In this document: piece after piece, positions 26,263 through 34,737 of the stretch
Layout: each line of letters starts with the position of its first letter
Position numbering within the stretch: position 1 is the stretch's first letter
Assembly: GCA_903847975.1 (NCBI GenBank)
Contig: CAINFC010000021.1
Location: 1 to 52,098, forward strand
Length of the DNA stretch: 52,098 nt
From: an uncultured Acidobacteriota bacterium
GTDB lineage: Bacteria; Acidobacteriota; UBA6911; CAINFC01
Reading direction: 5' to 3'
Program-made: the position numbers and the translations under genes
Notes under the pieces: model-generated
What the model saw: only the letters and a program-made list of their open reading frames with translations
Databases searched by the model: none
What the model was told of the DNA's origin: nothing

Positions 26263-29200
26263 CTAATAATAGAGCTTCAATGCCAGCTGAATCTGGCGTT
26301 CGCTGTTCACCACCGTACCGATGATTCCCGCAGAAGCGTTTCCGATGGCCGAATTCGGGAGTCCCAGGTTGGGATGATTCATCAGATTAAATGCTTCGGT
26401 GCGGAATTGCAGCCGCCAGCGCTCGTTGAAGCGAAAATCGCGCGCCAGACTCAAATCTAAATTGACGAAACCGGGACTTGTCAGGATGCCGCGTCCGGAA
26501 TCGCCATAGCAGGCACAGGTCGGTGCGGCGAATGCCGTAATGTCGAACCATCGATTTACGCTGCGCTGATCCGAGGGGAGGGAACCGTCCCGCAGCCGGT
26601 TCGGATGGGCGGTGGCACCGGATGTGGTCGGATCGACGCTTAAGGTCACCGTAAAGGGCTGCCCGCTCTGGTACGACCATATGCCCGACAATTGCCAGTC
26701 TCGAATCAACGGGGCCAGCGGACCGCCGGATTTGCCGAACGGCAGCTGCCATACTCCGCTGGCCGCCAATCGATGGCGGGCATCGAAACTGGATGACCCG
26801 CGGTTGGCGGCCAGATTGCGCGGATTTTGCGTATTGGGGTCGTTCTGGTCGTTGGCGCTTCGGCCGTCATCGATCGAATGGCTGTAGGTGTAGGAGGTCA
26901 GCATGCTCAAGCCCTGGCTGAACCGGCGTTCCAGCTTGGCCAGCATGGCATGGTAGTTGGAATTGCCCAGGGGTGCATAGAACTGGATATTGGCGTATCC
27001 CTTGTAGGGGCGCCGGGCGTTCACATCTCCGGTACCCGGCAGGGCCTGGTTTACGTTGAGGACCTGCACCAGCTTATGAGCCTGGGATCCGGTGTAACCC
27101 AACTGGGCCACCAGAGCTCCGGGCAACTCTTTCTGGATATTCAGGTTCCACTGGATGACATACGGAGTACGCGGGTAGAGGGGAAAGCTGTTGAGATCCG
27201 CGCTGCTGCCGCCACCCGCCATAGCGATATCGGGAATGCCGTCTTTCATAAAGCCGGCGGGCTTGGTCTGATCGCCGGTAAAGGTGGAGCTGCTCACCCA
27301 GGGCGGATTGCTGGAAAGCCGTCGGGTGATTCCTACGTTTTCATCGCGGCCGTAGAATACTCCGAAACCGCTGCGGATTACCGTCGTCCTGGTTGCCTGG
27401 AGAGCCAGGCCGAGCCGCGGTGCATAGTTGTTGAAGTCCGTATGCACCAGAGAACGGCCCACACCGCATTTCGATCCGTCGGCCACTTGAATGACCTGCA
27501 GATAACAGGGGCCCTGATCGATGAAGAAGTTCGCCTGCTTGTCTCGATTCTCCCAGAACGGAGTGGTCAGCTCATAACGCAGGCCAAGGTTCAAAGTTAG
27601 CTTTTGAGTGATTTTCCAATCGTCCTGGGCATAGCCATGAGCCACGTTCTGACGGATGGTATTGAGCTGCTGGTTGGCGGAAGTCTGGATTTGCTGCACA
27701 TAGCCCAAAAGAAAATCGCCCAGCCCGATTCCCGTGTAAGTACTGTTGAACGTGAATATGGGTCGGGCATTATTGGTGGCGTACACGAACATGGTGACGC
27801 GATTCAGATCGACTCCGAATTTCACCGTGTGCCGGCCGCGGGTCCACGACAGATTATCCAGGATCTGGTAAATCTTGCCGGATTTCTTGGCAGGATAATT
27901 GCCGGATCCGGTGGCGGAAATGGGCAGTGTGCCCGGCGCCTGGGTGCCGATCCCGGTCATGGAGTTGATGTTGAATTGCGGCAGACCCTTGATGTTGGGA
28001 TCGTTCAGGGCACCTTTGATTCCATATTCTTCGAACATGCGCGGCGCGTCCGTGTCCTGAAAGCTGCGGGTGTAAATAAAAGCCAGACGCAGCTCGTTGA
28101 CCATGGTGGGCGACAGGGTGTGGGACTCGCTCAGCATCCACTGCCGGCCACCCAGGCTCACCCAGCCTTGCTGGTTGGCCGGATCCGGCAGCAGATTGGG
28201 CAGGCGGTTGTTCCCGAACCCCTGCGAGATTCTTCCGAAGAGAAAATCCTTGGAACTCAAACGGTGGTCGATTCGAACGTTGTAGGAGTCGCTGTTGACC
28301 CTTTCTTTGGGATTGGAGAAATAGTTCCGCACTTCGCCCGGCAGGTTCGGCAATGGGTAGAGGGCCAAAAGCTTGGTGGTAACCGGATCCCAGCGGTTGG
28401 CGGGAATGGTGTTGCCCGGAAAGTTCGTTTTGGTGACCGGGTCTCTCACCGCTTTGGAAAAAACACCGCTGCGCATGGCGGCAGTGGGTACGGAGGCGAT
28501 TTGCGGGGCCCCGTTCACCTCCCGCGAAGTCTGCCAGCTGGCAAAGAAAAAAGTGCGGTCTCGGATGATCGGGCCACCGGCCGTAGCACCGAACTGGTTC
28601 TGGATGAACAGCGGTTTGCCTCCTCCGACCGGCTGAAAATAGGGCGTGGCATCCATCTTGGAGTTACGGAAAAACTCGAACAGGTTGCCGTGCAGGTCGT
28701 TCGTTCCGGAGCGCATGGTGACGTTTACCACGCCGCCGGCCGACTGTCCGAACTCCGCGGAAAAAGTGGAGGTTTGCACTTTAAATTCCTGAATGGCGTC
28801 GATGACCGGCTGGATGATCTGCGCCGAGCCCTTGTCGAAACCCATGATCCGATTCTTGTTGTCCACCCCGTCGATCAGATAGCTGTTTTGCACCGCCCGT
28901 GCTCCGTTGGCGATGAAGTTGTCCCGTTCCGCGGTGCGCCCCTGGGTCAGAGCCGTGCCTGTTCCCAGAGTGGCCAGCTGAATGAAGTTTCTGCCGTTTA
29001 AAGGAAGCTCCGTCACCGTCTTCTGTTCCACGACCTGGCCCAGCGAGGAGGTTTCCGATTCCAGCAAGGGAGCAATGTCCGAAACCATAACCTCCGTATC
29101 GGTTCCACCCACCTCGAGCTGAAAGTCGATTTCCACGCGATCCTGCACGCGCACATCAAAAGGCTTGCTCTTTTGCACCCGAAAGCCCGGTTGCGTAACC

Positions 29201-29445
29201 ATAACCTCGTAGGTCCCCGGACGCAACGATGGAGCGGAAAAGAAGCCGGCCTCATTGGTTACCAGCTCGATCTTATAGTTGGTCGTGATCTGGGTAATGA
29301 GGACCCCGGCGCCAGGTACCACCGCCCCGGTGCTGTCGGTGACTCGACCTGTAATGGCGCCGGAATCCACCTGGCCCCAAACAGGGGTAAGGCAAAACAG
29401 AAGAAAACAGGAAAATACAATCAAAGCAGAGTGAAAACGGATCAT
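26263..29445 (-). CDS. TonB-dependent receptor, Oar-like
   Basis: This 1060-residue outer-membrane receptor has a signal peptide (1-24, ending VWGQ), a carboxypeptidase-regulatory-like domain (about 28-110, GAITGRVTDSTGAVVPGAG), and a plug with LPLNGRNFIQLA and TFSAEFGQSAGGVVNVTMRSG. A beta barrel to the C-terminus ALKLYY completes it. The ATG has a strong AGGAGGGACC site. It starts 24 bp after the LacI-type regulator gene, so the two are probably one operon, followed by the exported oxidoreductase. This ties uptake through the receptor to regulation and catabolism of the same sugar. The ligand is unknown. Confidence 0.93.
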   Translation of the reverse strand: MIRFHSALIVFSCFLLFCLTPVWGQVDSGAITGRVTDSTGAVVPGAGVLITQITTNYKIELVTNEAGFFSAPSLRPGTYEVMVTQPGFRVQKSKPFDVRVQDRVEIDFQLEVGGTDTEVMVSDIAPLLESETSSLGQVVEQKTVTELPLNGRNFIQLATLGTGTALTQGRTAERDNFIANGARAVQNSYLIDGVDNKNRIMGFDKGSAQIIQPVIDAIQEFKVQTSTFSAEFGQSAGGVVNVTMRSGTNDLHGNLFEFFRNSKMDATPYFQPVGGGKPLFIQNQFGATAGGPIIRDRTFFFASWQTSREVNGAPQIASVPTAAMRSGVFSKAVRDPVTKTNFPGNTIPANRWDPVTTKLLALYPLPNLPGEVRNYFSNPKERVNSDSYNVRIDHRLSSKDFLFGRISQGFGNNRLPNLLPDPANQQGWVSLGGRQWMLSESHTLSPTMVNELRLAFIYTRSFQDTDAPRMFEEYGIKGALNDPNIKGLPQFNINSMTGIGTQAPGTLPISATGSGNYPAKKSGKIYQILDNLSWTRGRHTVKFGVDLNRVTMFVYATNNARPIFTFNSTYTGIGLGDFLLGYVQQIQTSANQQLNTIRQNVAHGYAQDDWKITQKLTLNLGLRYELTTPFWENRDKQANFFIDQGPCYLQVIQVADGSKCGVGRSLVHTDFNNYAPRLGLALQATRTTVIRSGFGVFYGRDENVGITRRLSSNPPWVSSSTFTGDQTKPAGFMKDGIPDIAMAGGGSSADLNSFPLYPRTPYVIQWNLNIQKELPGALVAQLGYTGSQAHKLVQVLNVNQALPGTGDVNARRPYKGYANIQFYAPLGNSNYHAMLAKLERRFSQGLSMLTSYTYSHSIDDGRSANDQNDPNTQNPRNLAANRGSSSFDARHRLAASGVWQLPFGKSGGPLAPLIRDWQLSGIWSYQSGQPFTVTLSVDPTTSGATAHPNRLRDGSLPSDQRSVNRWFDITAFAAPTCACYGDSGRGILTSPGFVNLDLSLARDFRFNERWRLQFRTEAFNLMNHPNLGLPNSAIGNASAGIIGTVVNSERQIQLALKLYY

Positions 29446-29469
29446 GGTCCCTCCTGAAGAAAAAAGAAT

Positions 29470-30594
29470 TCACATGGCAGAAATTCCGGGTAATTCCCTG
29501 GCGGCATTGGTTCCGCTGCGGATCCGTGCCAACAGTACATCCAAAGTGCTTCGCATGACTAACAGAGGCGGCAACATGATTTGGGAAGGAGGAACCGCCC
29601 CATGCTGGATAAAGCGATAGAGCGCTTCAAAAGCGATTCTCCCCACGAATTCCGGATGCTGGTAAATGGTGGCCAGTACCTTTCGGGACCGTATGTAGTC
29701 CACCAATCCCGGAAAGATATCCGTGGCAATGACGGGCGTTCCTGGCAGAAAGCCATATCGTTCCATGGCCCGCAGAACAGGCAGAGCGTTGGCGGTAGAA
29801 ACATAGACCGCATCGATTTCCTCTCTCCGTCCGAACAGCTGATCCGCAAGATGGGCTGCTTCCTTTTTACTGTCGTGGTTTTCGACAATATCCAGCACGA
29901 CGTTGGTGAATCCTCCCTGGCGAATACTTTCCTGAAAGCCGCGAAGTTTTTCCGCCTGCGTGGTGAGTTCGAGGGAATTGGTGAAAACAGCCAGCCGGCG
30001 CAAGGGTCGATTCAAACAACAAAGAAATTCGCCGGCCAGAGCGCCATTGGCAAAAGGATCCACAGAAACGTAGACCAGCCGTTGTGTTCCGGGCGCATCC
30101 GAGGTAACACAGGCCACGGCAACATTGCGCCGGGCCGCTTCGGCAATCAGCGGCTTGACGGTATCGACTTTGCCGGGAGCGATGATAATGCCCTTCACAT
30201 CCTGGGCCAGGGCTTGCTGGAAAATGGCCGTTTCCCCCTCCTCAAAGCGGGAATAGGAATAGTCGTAGAGCTTCCACATGGATCCGTAAGGCATGGCGGC
30301 GTGATGAATGCCCGAGCGGATTTCATTAAAAAAATGGAATATGTGCCGGGGAAGGCAAACCGCAATCGCGGCGCCCTTTCCGGATTTCAGAAATCGGGCC
30401 GCCAGATTGGGCCGATACCCAAGGTTGGCAGCGGTTTCCATGATTCGCTGCCTGGTGTCGGGGCGGATCCCGGGTCGGTCGTGCAGCGCGCGGTCCACCG
30501 TTCCAATGGAAATCCCCAGGATTTTGGCGATTTCTTTTATCCCCAGGGATTTTGCTGCGCCTTTAGTATGTTTATCCTTCCCGGCCGTTTTCAT
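29470..30594 (-). CDS. LacI-family transcriptional regulator
   Basis: This 374-residue regulator has a helix-turn-helix at about 18-70 (IKEIAKILGISIGTVDRAL, with GTVDRALHDRPGI replacing the classical GTVSRALN) and a periplasmic-binding-protein-like sensor domain (about 78-345) with IAVCLPRHIFHFFNEI and GIIIAPGKVDTVKPL. It should bind a sugar and control nearby uptake and degradation genes. It is 24 bp upstream of the TonB receptor. A five-base inverted repeat, AACGT-AC-ACGTT, lies 39 bp before its start and may be its own operator. The region upstream is AT-rich. The last 25 residues are not conserved-looking. Confidence 0.92.
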   Translation of the reverse strand: MKTAGKDKHTKGAAKSLGIKEIAKILGISIGTVDRALHDRPGIRPDTRQRIMETAANLGYRPNLAARFLKSGKGAAIAVCLPRHIFHFFNEIRSGIHHAAMPYGSMWKLYDYSYSRFEEGETAIFQQALAQDVKGIIIAPGKVDTVKPLIAEAARRNVAVACVTSDAPGTQRLVYVSVDPFANGALAGEFLCCLNRPLRRLAVFTNSLELTTQAEKLRGFQESIRQGGFTNVVLDIVENHDSKKEAAHLADQLFGRREEIDAVYVSTANALPVLRAMERYGFLPGTPVIATDIFPGLVDYIRSRKVLATIYQHPEFVGRIAFEALYRFIQHGAVPPSQIMLPPLLVMRSTLDVLLARIRSGTNAARELPGISAM

Positions 30595-30632
30595 CGGGCT
30601 GTGAGTCCGGTCATTGTTTTACGCAAAAAATA

Positions 30633-30644
30633 AACGTACACGTT
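30633..30644. promoter_or_regulatory. Candidate LacI-type operator
   Basis: AACGT (30633-30637) and ACGTT (30640-30644) form an inverted repeat with a two-base spacer, resembling LacI-family operators with a central CG-containing palindrome. It lies between the start of the regulator gene (30594) and a TATAAT on the minus strand (30674-30679), as expected of an autoregulatory site. Confidence 0.4.
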
Positions 30645-30673
30645 CATGCTTTTAAAAATATTATCAACAAAGA

Positions 30674-30679
30674 ATTATA
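30674..30679 (-). promoter_or_regulatory. Candidate -10 box for the LacI-type regulator
   Basis: The minus strand reads TATAAT here inside an AT-rich stretch (about 30650-30720) that stands out from the GC-rich surroundings. No good -35 at 16-18 bp was found, so activation or an alternative sigma factor remains open. Confidence 0.35.
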
Positions 30680-30799
30680 GCAACTATAACACAAACAAAT
30701 AGAATATATTAGAGAAAGTTGTGTGGACAGTTGCCAGATTGCGGTAACGAACACGGTACGGGTCCTGATACAGGTCGTGCTATGGGGGCAAGCGTGCTG

Positions 30800-32161
30800 C
30801 TAGATTACCCCGGCGGGGCGCTTTTCGGCTTCCAGCTGACGGTCAAAGGCCTCCGCCTGAGTCCGCAGGCGGGATACGAGCTTGGGGTATTTCCCGGCCA
30901 GGTTGTTCGTTTCGCCGATGTCCGCCTGGAGGTCGTAGAGCCAGGGCGGCGGAGTGGCAGGCTTGGTGGCCAGCAGGGCTTCCTTGGGCAGTTTGCCGAA
31001 CCATTGCTCGCTGGGGGCCAGCAGGTGCAGTTTCCACTTACCTTCCCGCACGGCATACATTTTTCCATCGCGGCCATAGTAGTAAAAGGCTTTGTAGGGG
31101 GTGTGCCCCCCCCGCCTGCCCCTCAGCAGCGAGGCGATATTATGTCCGTCGATCCGATTATTAGCCGGAAGGGGGGCGCCGCCCAGAGCGGCCAGGGTGG
31201 GCAGAAAGTCCATGGTCGTAACCAGCTTATTACATATCCGACCCGCCGGGATTTGCCCGGGCCAGCGGGCAATGCAGGGCACGCGGAATCCGGCTTCCCA
31301 GGAGCTTCCTTTGCCGCCGTGCAGGGGAGGGGCCGCCTGGTTGGCCGGGCCGTTGTCGGAGGTGAAGATCACCAGGGTGTTCCGGTCCAGGTCGTGTTCC
31401 TTTAAGGCAGCCAGAACCGCCCCGCAGCTTCCGTCGATTTCCTCGATCATGTCGCCGTACAGGCCGCGGGCGGATTTTCCACGATAGGCCGCACCGGCGA
31501 AAAGGGGTATGTGAGGAGCGTTGTGGGCCAGATAGAGAAAAAAGGGACGGTCCTTGTTATTGGCGATGAATTGAACCGCCTCCTCCGTGTATCTTTGCGT
31601 TAGGGTGTCATAGGATACCTCTTTGTTTAGGGCAATCCGTTCCTCATCGCGATACAGATCGGAGGCTCCGTGGTTCGGGCCGGGCATTCCAAAATAACTA
31701 TCGAATCCGTGGCGGGTGGGGAAAAATGCGGTCTCGGTTCCCAGATGCCACTTGCCGATGCAACCGGTGGCATACCCGCTGCCTTTCAGCAATCCGGCGA
31801 TCGTCACCTCACGGGTGTTCAAACCCGTTCGGCCCTGTGGAGGAAGAACGGCTACATGCAGGCTGACCCGCTTGGGATAGCAGCCGGTCATCAGCGCCGC
31901 CCGGGTCGGGGTGCAGACCCCCGCGGGGCAGTAATAGTCGGTGAAGCGCATCCCCTCTCGTGCCATGCGGTCGAGGTGTGGGGTTTTAATATTGGGAGAC
32001 CCATAGCACCCGAGGTCGGTGCGCCCCAGATCGTCGGTCAGGATAAAAATAATGTTGGGCCTGGCACCGTTATCGGCAGCCGCCAAATCGTCTTTCGAGA
32101 GGCTGAAACAGGCGGCTCCCAGAGTGATGGTCTTCAGAAACTCGTTTCGGTTCATTCTCAT
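30800..32161 (-). CDS. Exported arylsulfatase-type sulfatase
   Basis: This 453-residue S1-family sulfatase has an N-terminus MRMNRNEFLKTITLGAACFS resembling a Tat-like or Sec signal. RPNIIFILTDDLGRTDLGCYG (about 35-54) gives the metal aspartates. The maturation motif C-T-P-T-R starts at Cys83, with GKWHLG further on. The sequence is closest in style to arylsulfatase A/GalNAc-6-sulfatase relatives. The ATG at 32155 has the better-spaced GGGGAG site (nine bases), so the true start may be two codons inside the listed one. It sits 205 bp upstream of the LacI-type regulator in the same direction. Substrate specificity cannot be assigned. Confidence 0.92.
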   Translation of the reverse strand: MRMNRNEFLKTITLGAACFSLSKDDLAAADNGARPNIIFILTDDLGRTDLGCYGSPNIKTPHLDRMAREGMRFTDYYCPAGVCTPTRAALMTGCYPKRVSLHVAVLPPQGRTGLNTREVTIAGLLKGSGYATGCIGKWHLGTETAFFPTRHGFDSYFGMPGPNHGASDLYRDEERIALNKEVSYDTLTQRYTEEAVQFIANNKDRPFFLYLAHNAPHIPLFAGAAYRGKSARGLYGDMIEEIDGSCGAVLAALKEHDLDRNTLVIFTSDNGPANQAAPPLHGGKGSSWEAGFRVPCIARWPGQIPAGRICNKLVTTMDFLPTLAALGGAPLPANNRIDGHNIASLLRGRRGGHTPYKAFYYYGRDGKMYAVREGKWKLHLLAPSEQWFGKLPKEALLATKPATPPPWLYDLQADIGETNNLAGKYPKLVSRLRTQAEAFDRQLEAEKRPAGVI

Positions 32162-32269
32162 CGTCTCCCCTTGTTCGGTAAGCCGGACTCCTGGTGGATG
32201 ACCGCCGCCGGAAGGGTGTGCTTTCGCCCCGCTGTTTCCCCGTGGACTGGGATCCGGCGTCCAGCGGTC

Positions 32270-32537
32270 ATATACCCTGCCTTGGCGTGGGCCGTTCCGC
32301 AGATGATAGCATGGTTTTGCTACGGCGAAAAGAAATTGTCATTCGAGCCAGGGCTCTCTGTGCGGGGGGGGCGGAATTTTCAGCCGGAGCCGGAACCGCT
32401 GCCGGCGCTGTGGAAGCAGCGAGGAGCTGGCAGCTTCTTTTCCGTGGAATAGGTTTTACCGTGGATTCGCAAGCGGTCCGGGGGGCGTCATAATCCTGGT
32501 TACGTCCGCCTGCGCCCGATTGCGGCGGTGCGCACGG
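32270..32537. repeat. Dispersed ~265-bp intergenic repeat, copy 1
   Basis: This segment aligns with 38106-38370. Shared blocks include GATGATAGCATGGTTTT, AAATTGTCATTCGAGCCA-type sequence, GTGGAAGCAGCGAGG (32410-32424) with the facing CAGCTTCTTTTCC, and GCGCCCGATTGC. The copies are perhaps 70 % identical by eye. The right end runs into the 3' end of the pyruvyl transferase gene. It fills the gap upstream of the sulfatase; 32162-32269 shows nothing else. Confidence 0.7.
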
Positions 32538-33867
32538 CGTCGATCATGCGCTTCTGTCGCTGCTCGACAAATTTCATGATCGATTTCACCTTGGCGCGGG
32601 CGGCGGCGGGATCCTTGTGAATCTCATTCAGGCGTGCCCAGAGCTGCCGGCCGTCGGTATCGTCGATCTCGAAGAACCAGTCATTGGCGCCCATGTCACG
32701 ATACATCTGCCCCTTGCAGGTGTCCGTCGGCTGGCGCACATGGAACGCCGGGGTGCCGTTACGAAAGGCGATCAGCGGCGAATGGCATTCGATGCTGACC
32801 ACGGCAAGGGCCTGCGCATAGACCGAGGCCGCTTCGTCGGGTAGCCAGTAGGTGTCTCGCCAGACGACGTTCTTCTTCACGTCGGCCGGCAGCGGGTCGA
32901 CGAGCATGTCCTTCGAGAGCTGGATCTCGTAGGTCATTTCCGGGCATACGAGCACACGATTCCCGGTGTTGCGCACGTAGGCCACGATCAGGTCGCGCAG
33001 CCTGCCATGGTCGCCTTCGACCGTGCGGGTGTTGATCGCGTCCTTGACGGCGTCGCTTGCCGCCGGCGGGCGCTGGTAGAACGTATGATACGGCGTGTAG
33101 CGGAGACGGGAAATGACGGCGATGAACTTGCCCATCTCCAGCCGCTGGTCGCGCAGGTAGGCGATTCCCCTGGCGTCATCGCGCAGGTGCATGCCCAGCT
33201 GCGCGTCGGGTCCGAACTCCAGAATCGGCGTTTTCACGCCCTGAGACTTCAGGTAGTCGAGCGAGATCGTGTCGCGCGTGAAGAAGAACGCTGCGCGATC
33301 CATGACGAAACGGTACTCCTCGCTCAGATGCGTGGCCGGCAGGGCCATCGCCTTGGCCCGCAACTCCTGCAGTGTGCCGCCCTCCGGATACTGCCCCGGT
33401 CCGAAGCCCCACACGGGATCGGTGCTGACGGCCAAGATGCCCACCGGTTTGCCCGTGGCCCGCAGAAACGACGCGGCATGTGCGCTCGACGGAAAGCCCG
33501 ATCCGGAACCGCCGAGATACATGTCCGTCTCCGCCCACGCGCGCGCCAGGGCGGGCGTCGAGGGCTTGCCCGTCGGGTCGAGTGTGCCCTCGACGATCTT
33601 CAGGCGCGGATAGTTCCGGGTCAGCAAGTCGTGTGCGCCGTGACCGAGGTCGTTCGGCCAGAGTGTGATTTCCGCTTCGGGAAAATACCTGTCGAGCAGG
33701 CTCAGCGCGCCGGGGGTATGGCCGATGTCGCCGATGTTCACGCTCTGCCAGGAGCTACGGAGCAGGATGCGCGGGGCTCTCTCCAGCGGGGCGAGCGCCC
33801 TGCCGGGATCCAGGGACGCGGGGACGGTGGCCAGGGAAGCAAGGTTGATGAAATGGCGACGATTCAT
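32500..33867 (-). CDS. Exported polysaccharide pyruvyl transferase-family protein
   Basis: This 455-residue protein starts MNRRHFINLASLATVPASL, a Tat-like signal with twin arginines, followed by a polysaccharide pyruvyl transferase-type fold. SVNIGDIGHTPGALSLL near residue 43 is the nucleotide-fold start, TDMYLGGSGSGFP is the mid-domain motif, and SIECHSPLIAF in the C-terminal half matches the S-x-R/E-x-HS/P acceptor region of the family. Family members add pyruvyl ketals to sugars, usually in the cytoplasm with phosphoenolpyruvate, so a Tat signal is odd and suggests a different, perhaps non-catalytic or remodelling, role outside. It shares strand and neighbourhood with sulfatases and TonB receptors. 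The codon choice looks richer in CGC/GTC than neighbours, which may mark transfer. Confidence 0.78.
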   Translation of the reverse strand: MNRRHFINLASLATVPASLDPGRALAPLERAPRILLRSSWQSVNIGDIGHTPGALSLLDRYFPEAEITLWPNDLGHGAHDLLTRNYPRLKIVEGTLDPTGKPSTPALARAWAETDMYLGGSGSGFPSSAHAASFLRATGKPVGILAVSTDPVWGFGPGQYPEGGTLQELRAKAMALPATHLSEEYRFVMDRAAFFFTRDTISLDYLKSQGVKTPILEFGPDAQLGMHLRDDARGIAYLRDQRLEMGKFIAVISRLRYTPYHTFYQRPPAASDAVKDAINTRTVEGDHGRLRDLIVAYVRNTGNRVLVCPEMTYEIQLSKDMLVDPLPADVKKNVVWRDTYWLPDEAASVYAQALAVVSIECHSPLIAFRNGTPAFHVRQPTDTCKGQMYRDMGANDWFFEIDDTDGRQLWARLNEIHKDPAAARAKVKSIMKFVEQRQKRMIDAVRTAAIGRRRT

Positions 33868-33933
33868 GGAAAGGTCCTGATGGCAAGAAGTGATAAACGC
33901 CGGGACGGGCCGGAGGGCCGACGTCCCGGTGCG

Positions 33934-34150
33934 TTAAGGGACAGGCCGGAACAGGAAGCGCACGCTGGTCATCGTCATGTCGGTGACGGCCCAGCCCGGC
34001 CCGTTCAGCCCCTCATAGTACCAGGGGTTGGATCGCCGCGTATTGGTTTCGGCCACGGCGAACATAGACGTATCGAACCAGAGATCTTTCGTCGGCTTGC
34101 CGAGCTTCGGATTGCCGCTGACCATCTCAATCCGTTTCGGGCCATCGGAT
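33934..34150 (-). pseudogene. TonB-dependent receptor relic (barrel fragment)
   Basis: The minus strand encodes GNPKLGKPTKDLWFDTSMFA followed by a segment with RRSNPWYYEGLNGPGW and TDMTMT. This is a phrase typical of the last barrel strands of Oar-like receptors (normally LWFDTSxF ... NPWYYDGL.GPG ... TDxTLxK). The frame then runs SVRFLFRPVP and stops, without the usual RLEFRMEAYN continuation or aromatic C-terminus, and upstream it abuts intron-derived sequence. About 900 residues of receptor are missing, so this is a dead fragment rather than a gene. Confidence 0.7.
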
Positions 34151-34254
34151 CCTGAACCTGTTGAAGAGCCGTATGCTGGGAAATCCACTTGTACGGTTCC
34201 GAGAGGGGTGGGGTGGCAATTGGATCTTTTCGAGAGTACCCCACCTACTCGACC
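34151..34254 (+). ncRNA. Group II intron 3' end (domains V and VI), remnant
   Basis: Positions 34166-34199 are a 34-nt hairpin with the hallmarks of group II intron domain V: GAGCCGTA (34166-34173, containing the AGC catalytic triad) pairs with TACGGTTC (34192-34199) with one G-U pair, and a GAAA sequence sits in the terminal loop. Directly after it a domain VI-like stem forms between GGTGGGGT and ACCCCACC, with an unpaired A and the ending CTACTCGACC (to about 34254). Domains I-IV and any reverse transcriptase are absent, because the sequence immediately to the left is a receptor relic on the other strand. It cannot self-splice alone. Confidence 0.8.
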
Positions 34255-34737
34255 TCCGGGCCGGTGACCTTGACCACCGAAACCGGAAAGCATCCGAGTG
34301 TCGCGAGTTTGAATGCAGGCTTCCCCATAACTCACTCCTCCTAAGTGTTCCGCGGGCAGCCCTTGTGCGGGCGGCGGTTGCAGATCGATAAATGATAAAC
34401 GCACCTATGGCTCCTGACCGCAGGCAATTACCTTGCCGCCTTCTCGAAATGTTCCGCAAGTATACGATCCGATCGCCACAAAATCAAGCAGGAAGCAAAG
34501 TGCAACAAAGCCCGCGGAAGCCCTTGAGGGGCTTCGGACCGCAGCCCGGGATTGGCGCGCTTTTTCCCTACCCCCAGGCGGCAATGTTCGGAGGAGACAA
34601 CCCTGAAAAGGGATGCGCTAAGTCCCGCCATGGCAAATGGATGCACGGCTCTCCCATGGCTGATTATCAAGTAAATCAGAGTTCTTCCTTTCGCCGATGC
34701 TCGCCTGGAGGTCGGAAAGCGCGAGCGCCGATTCTCT
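34255..34737. repeat. Modular hairpin array, locus 3, in a gene-free gap
   Basis: Modules A (GGAAGCCCTTGAGGGGCTTC, from 34516), B (CAGCCCGGGATTGGCGCGC, from 34542) and C (CAACCCTGAAAAGGGATGCG, from 34598) are present in the usual order but more eroded than at the other two loci; D, E and F are not recognisable. The segment 34255-34500 shows no gene. The module array ends about 100 bp before the stop of the next receptor. Confidence 0.65.

Noticed and set aside
33934-34404. A single 156-codon protein on the minus strand
   Set aside because: Its frame crosses the group II intron domains V and VI and then a receptor fragment, so it is a chance fusion of two remnants rather than a gene.
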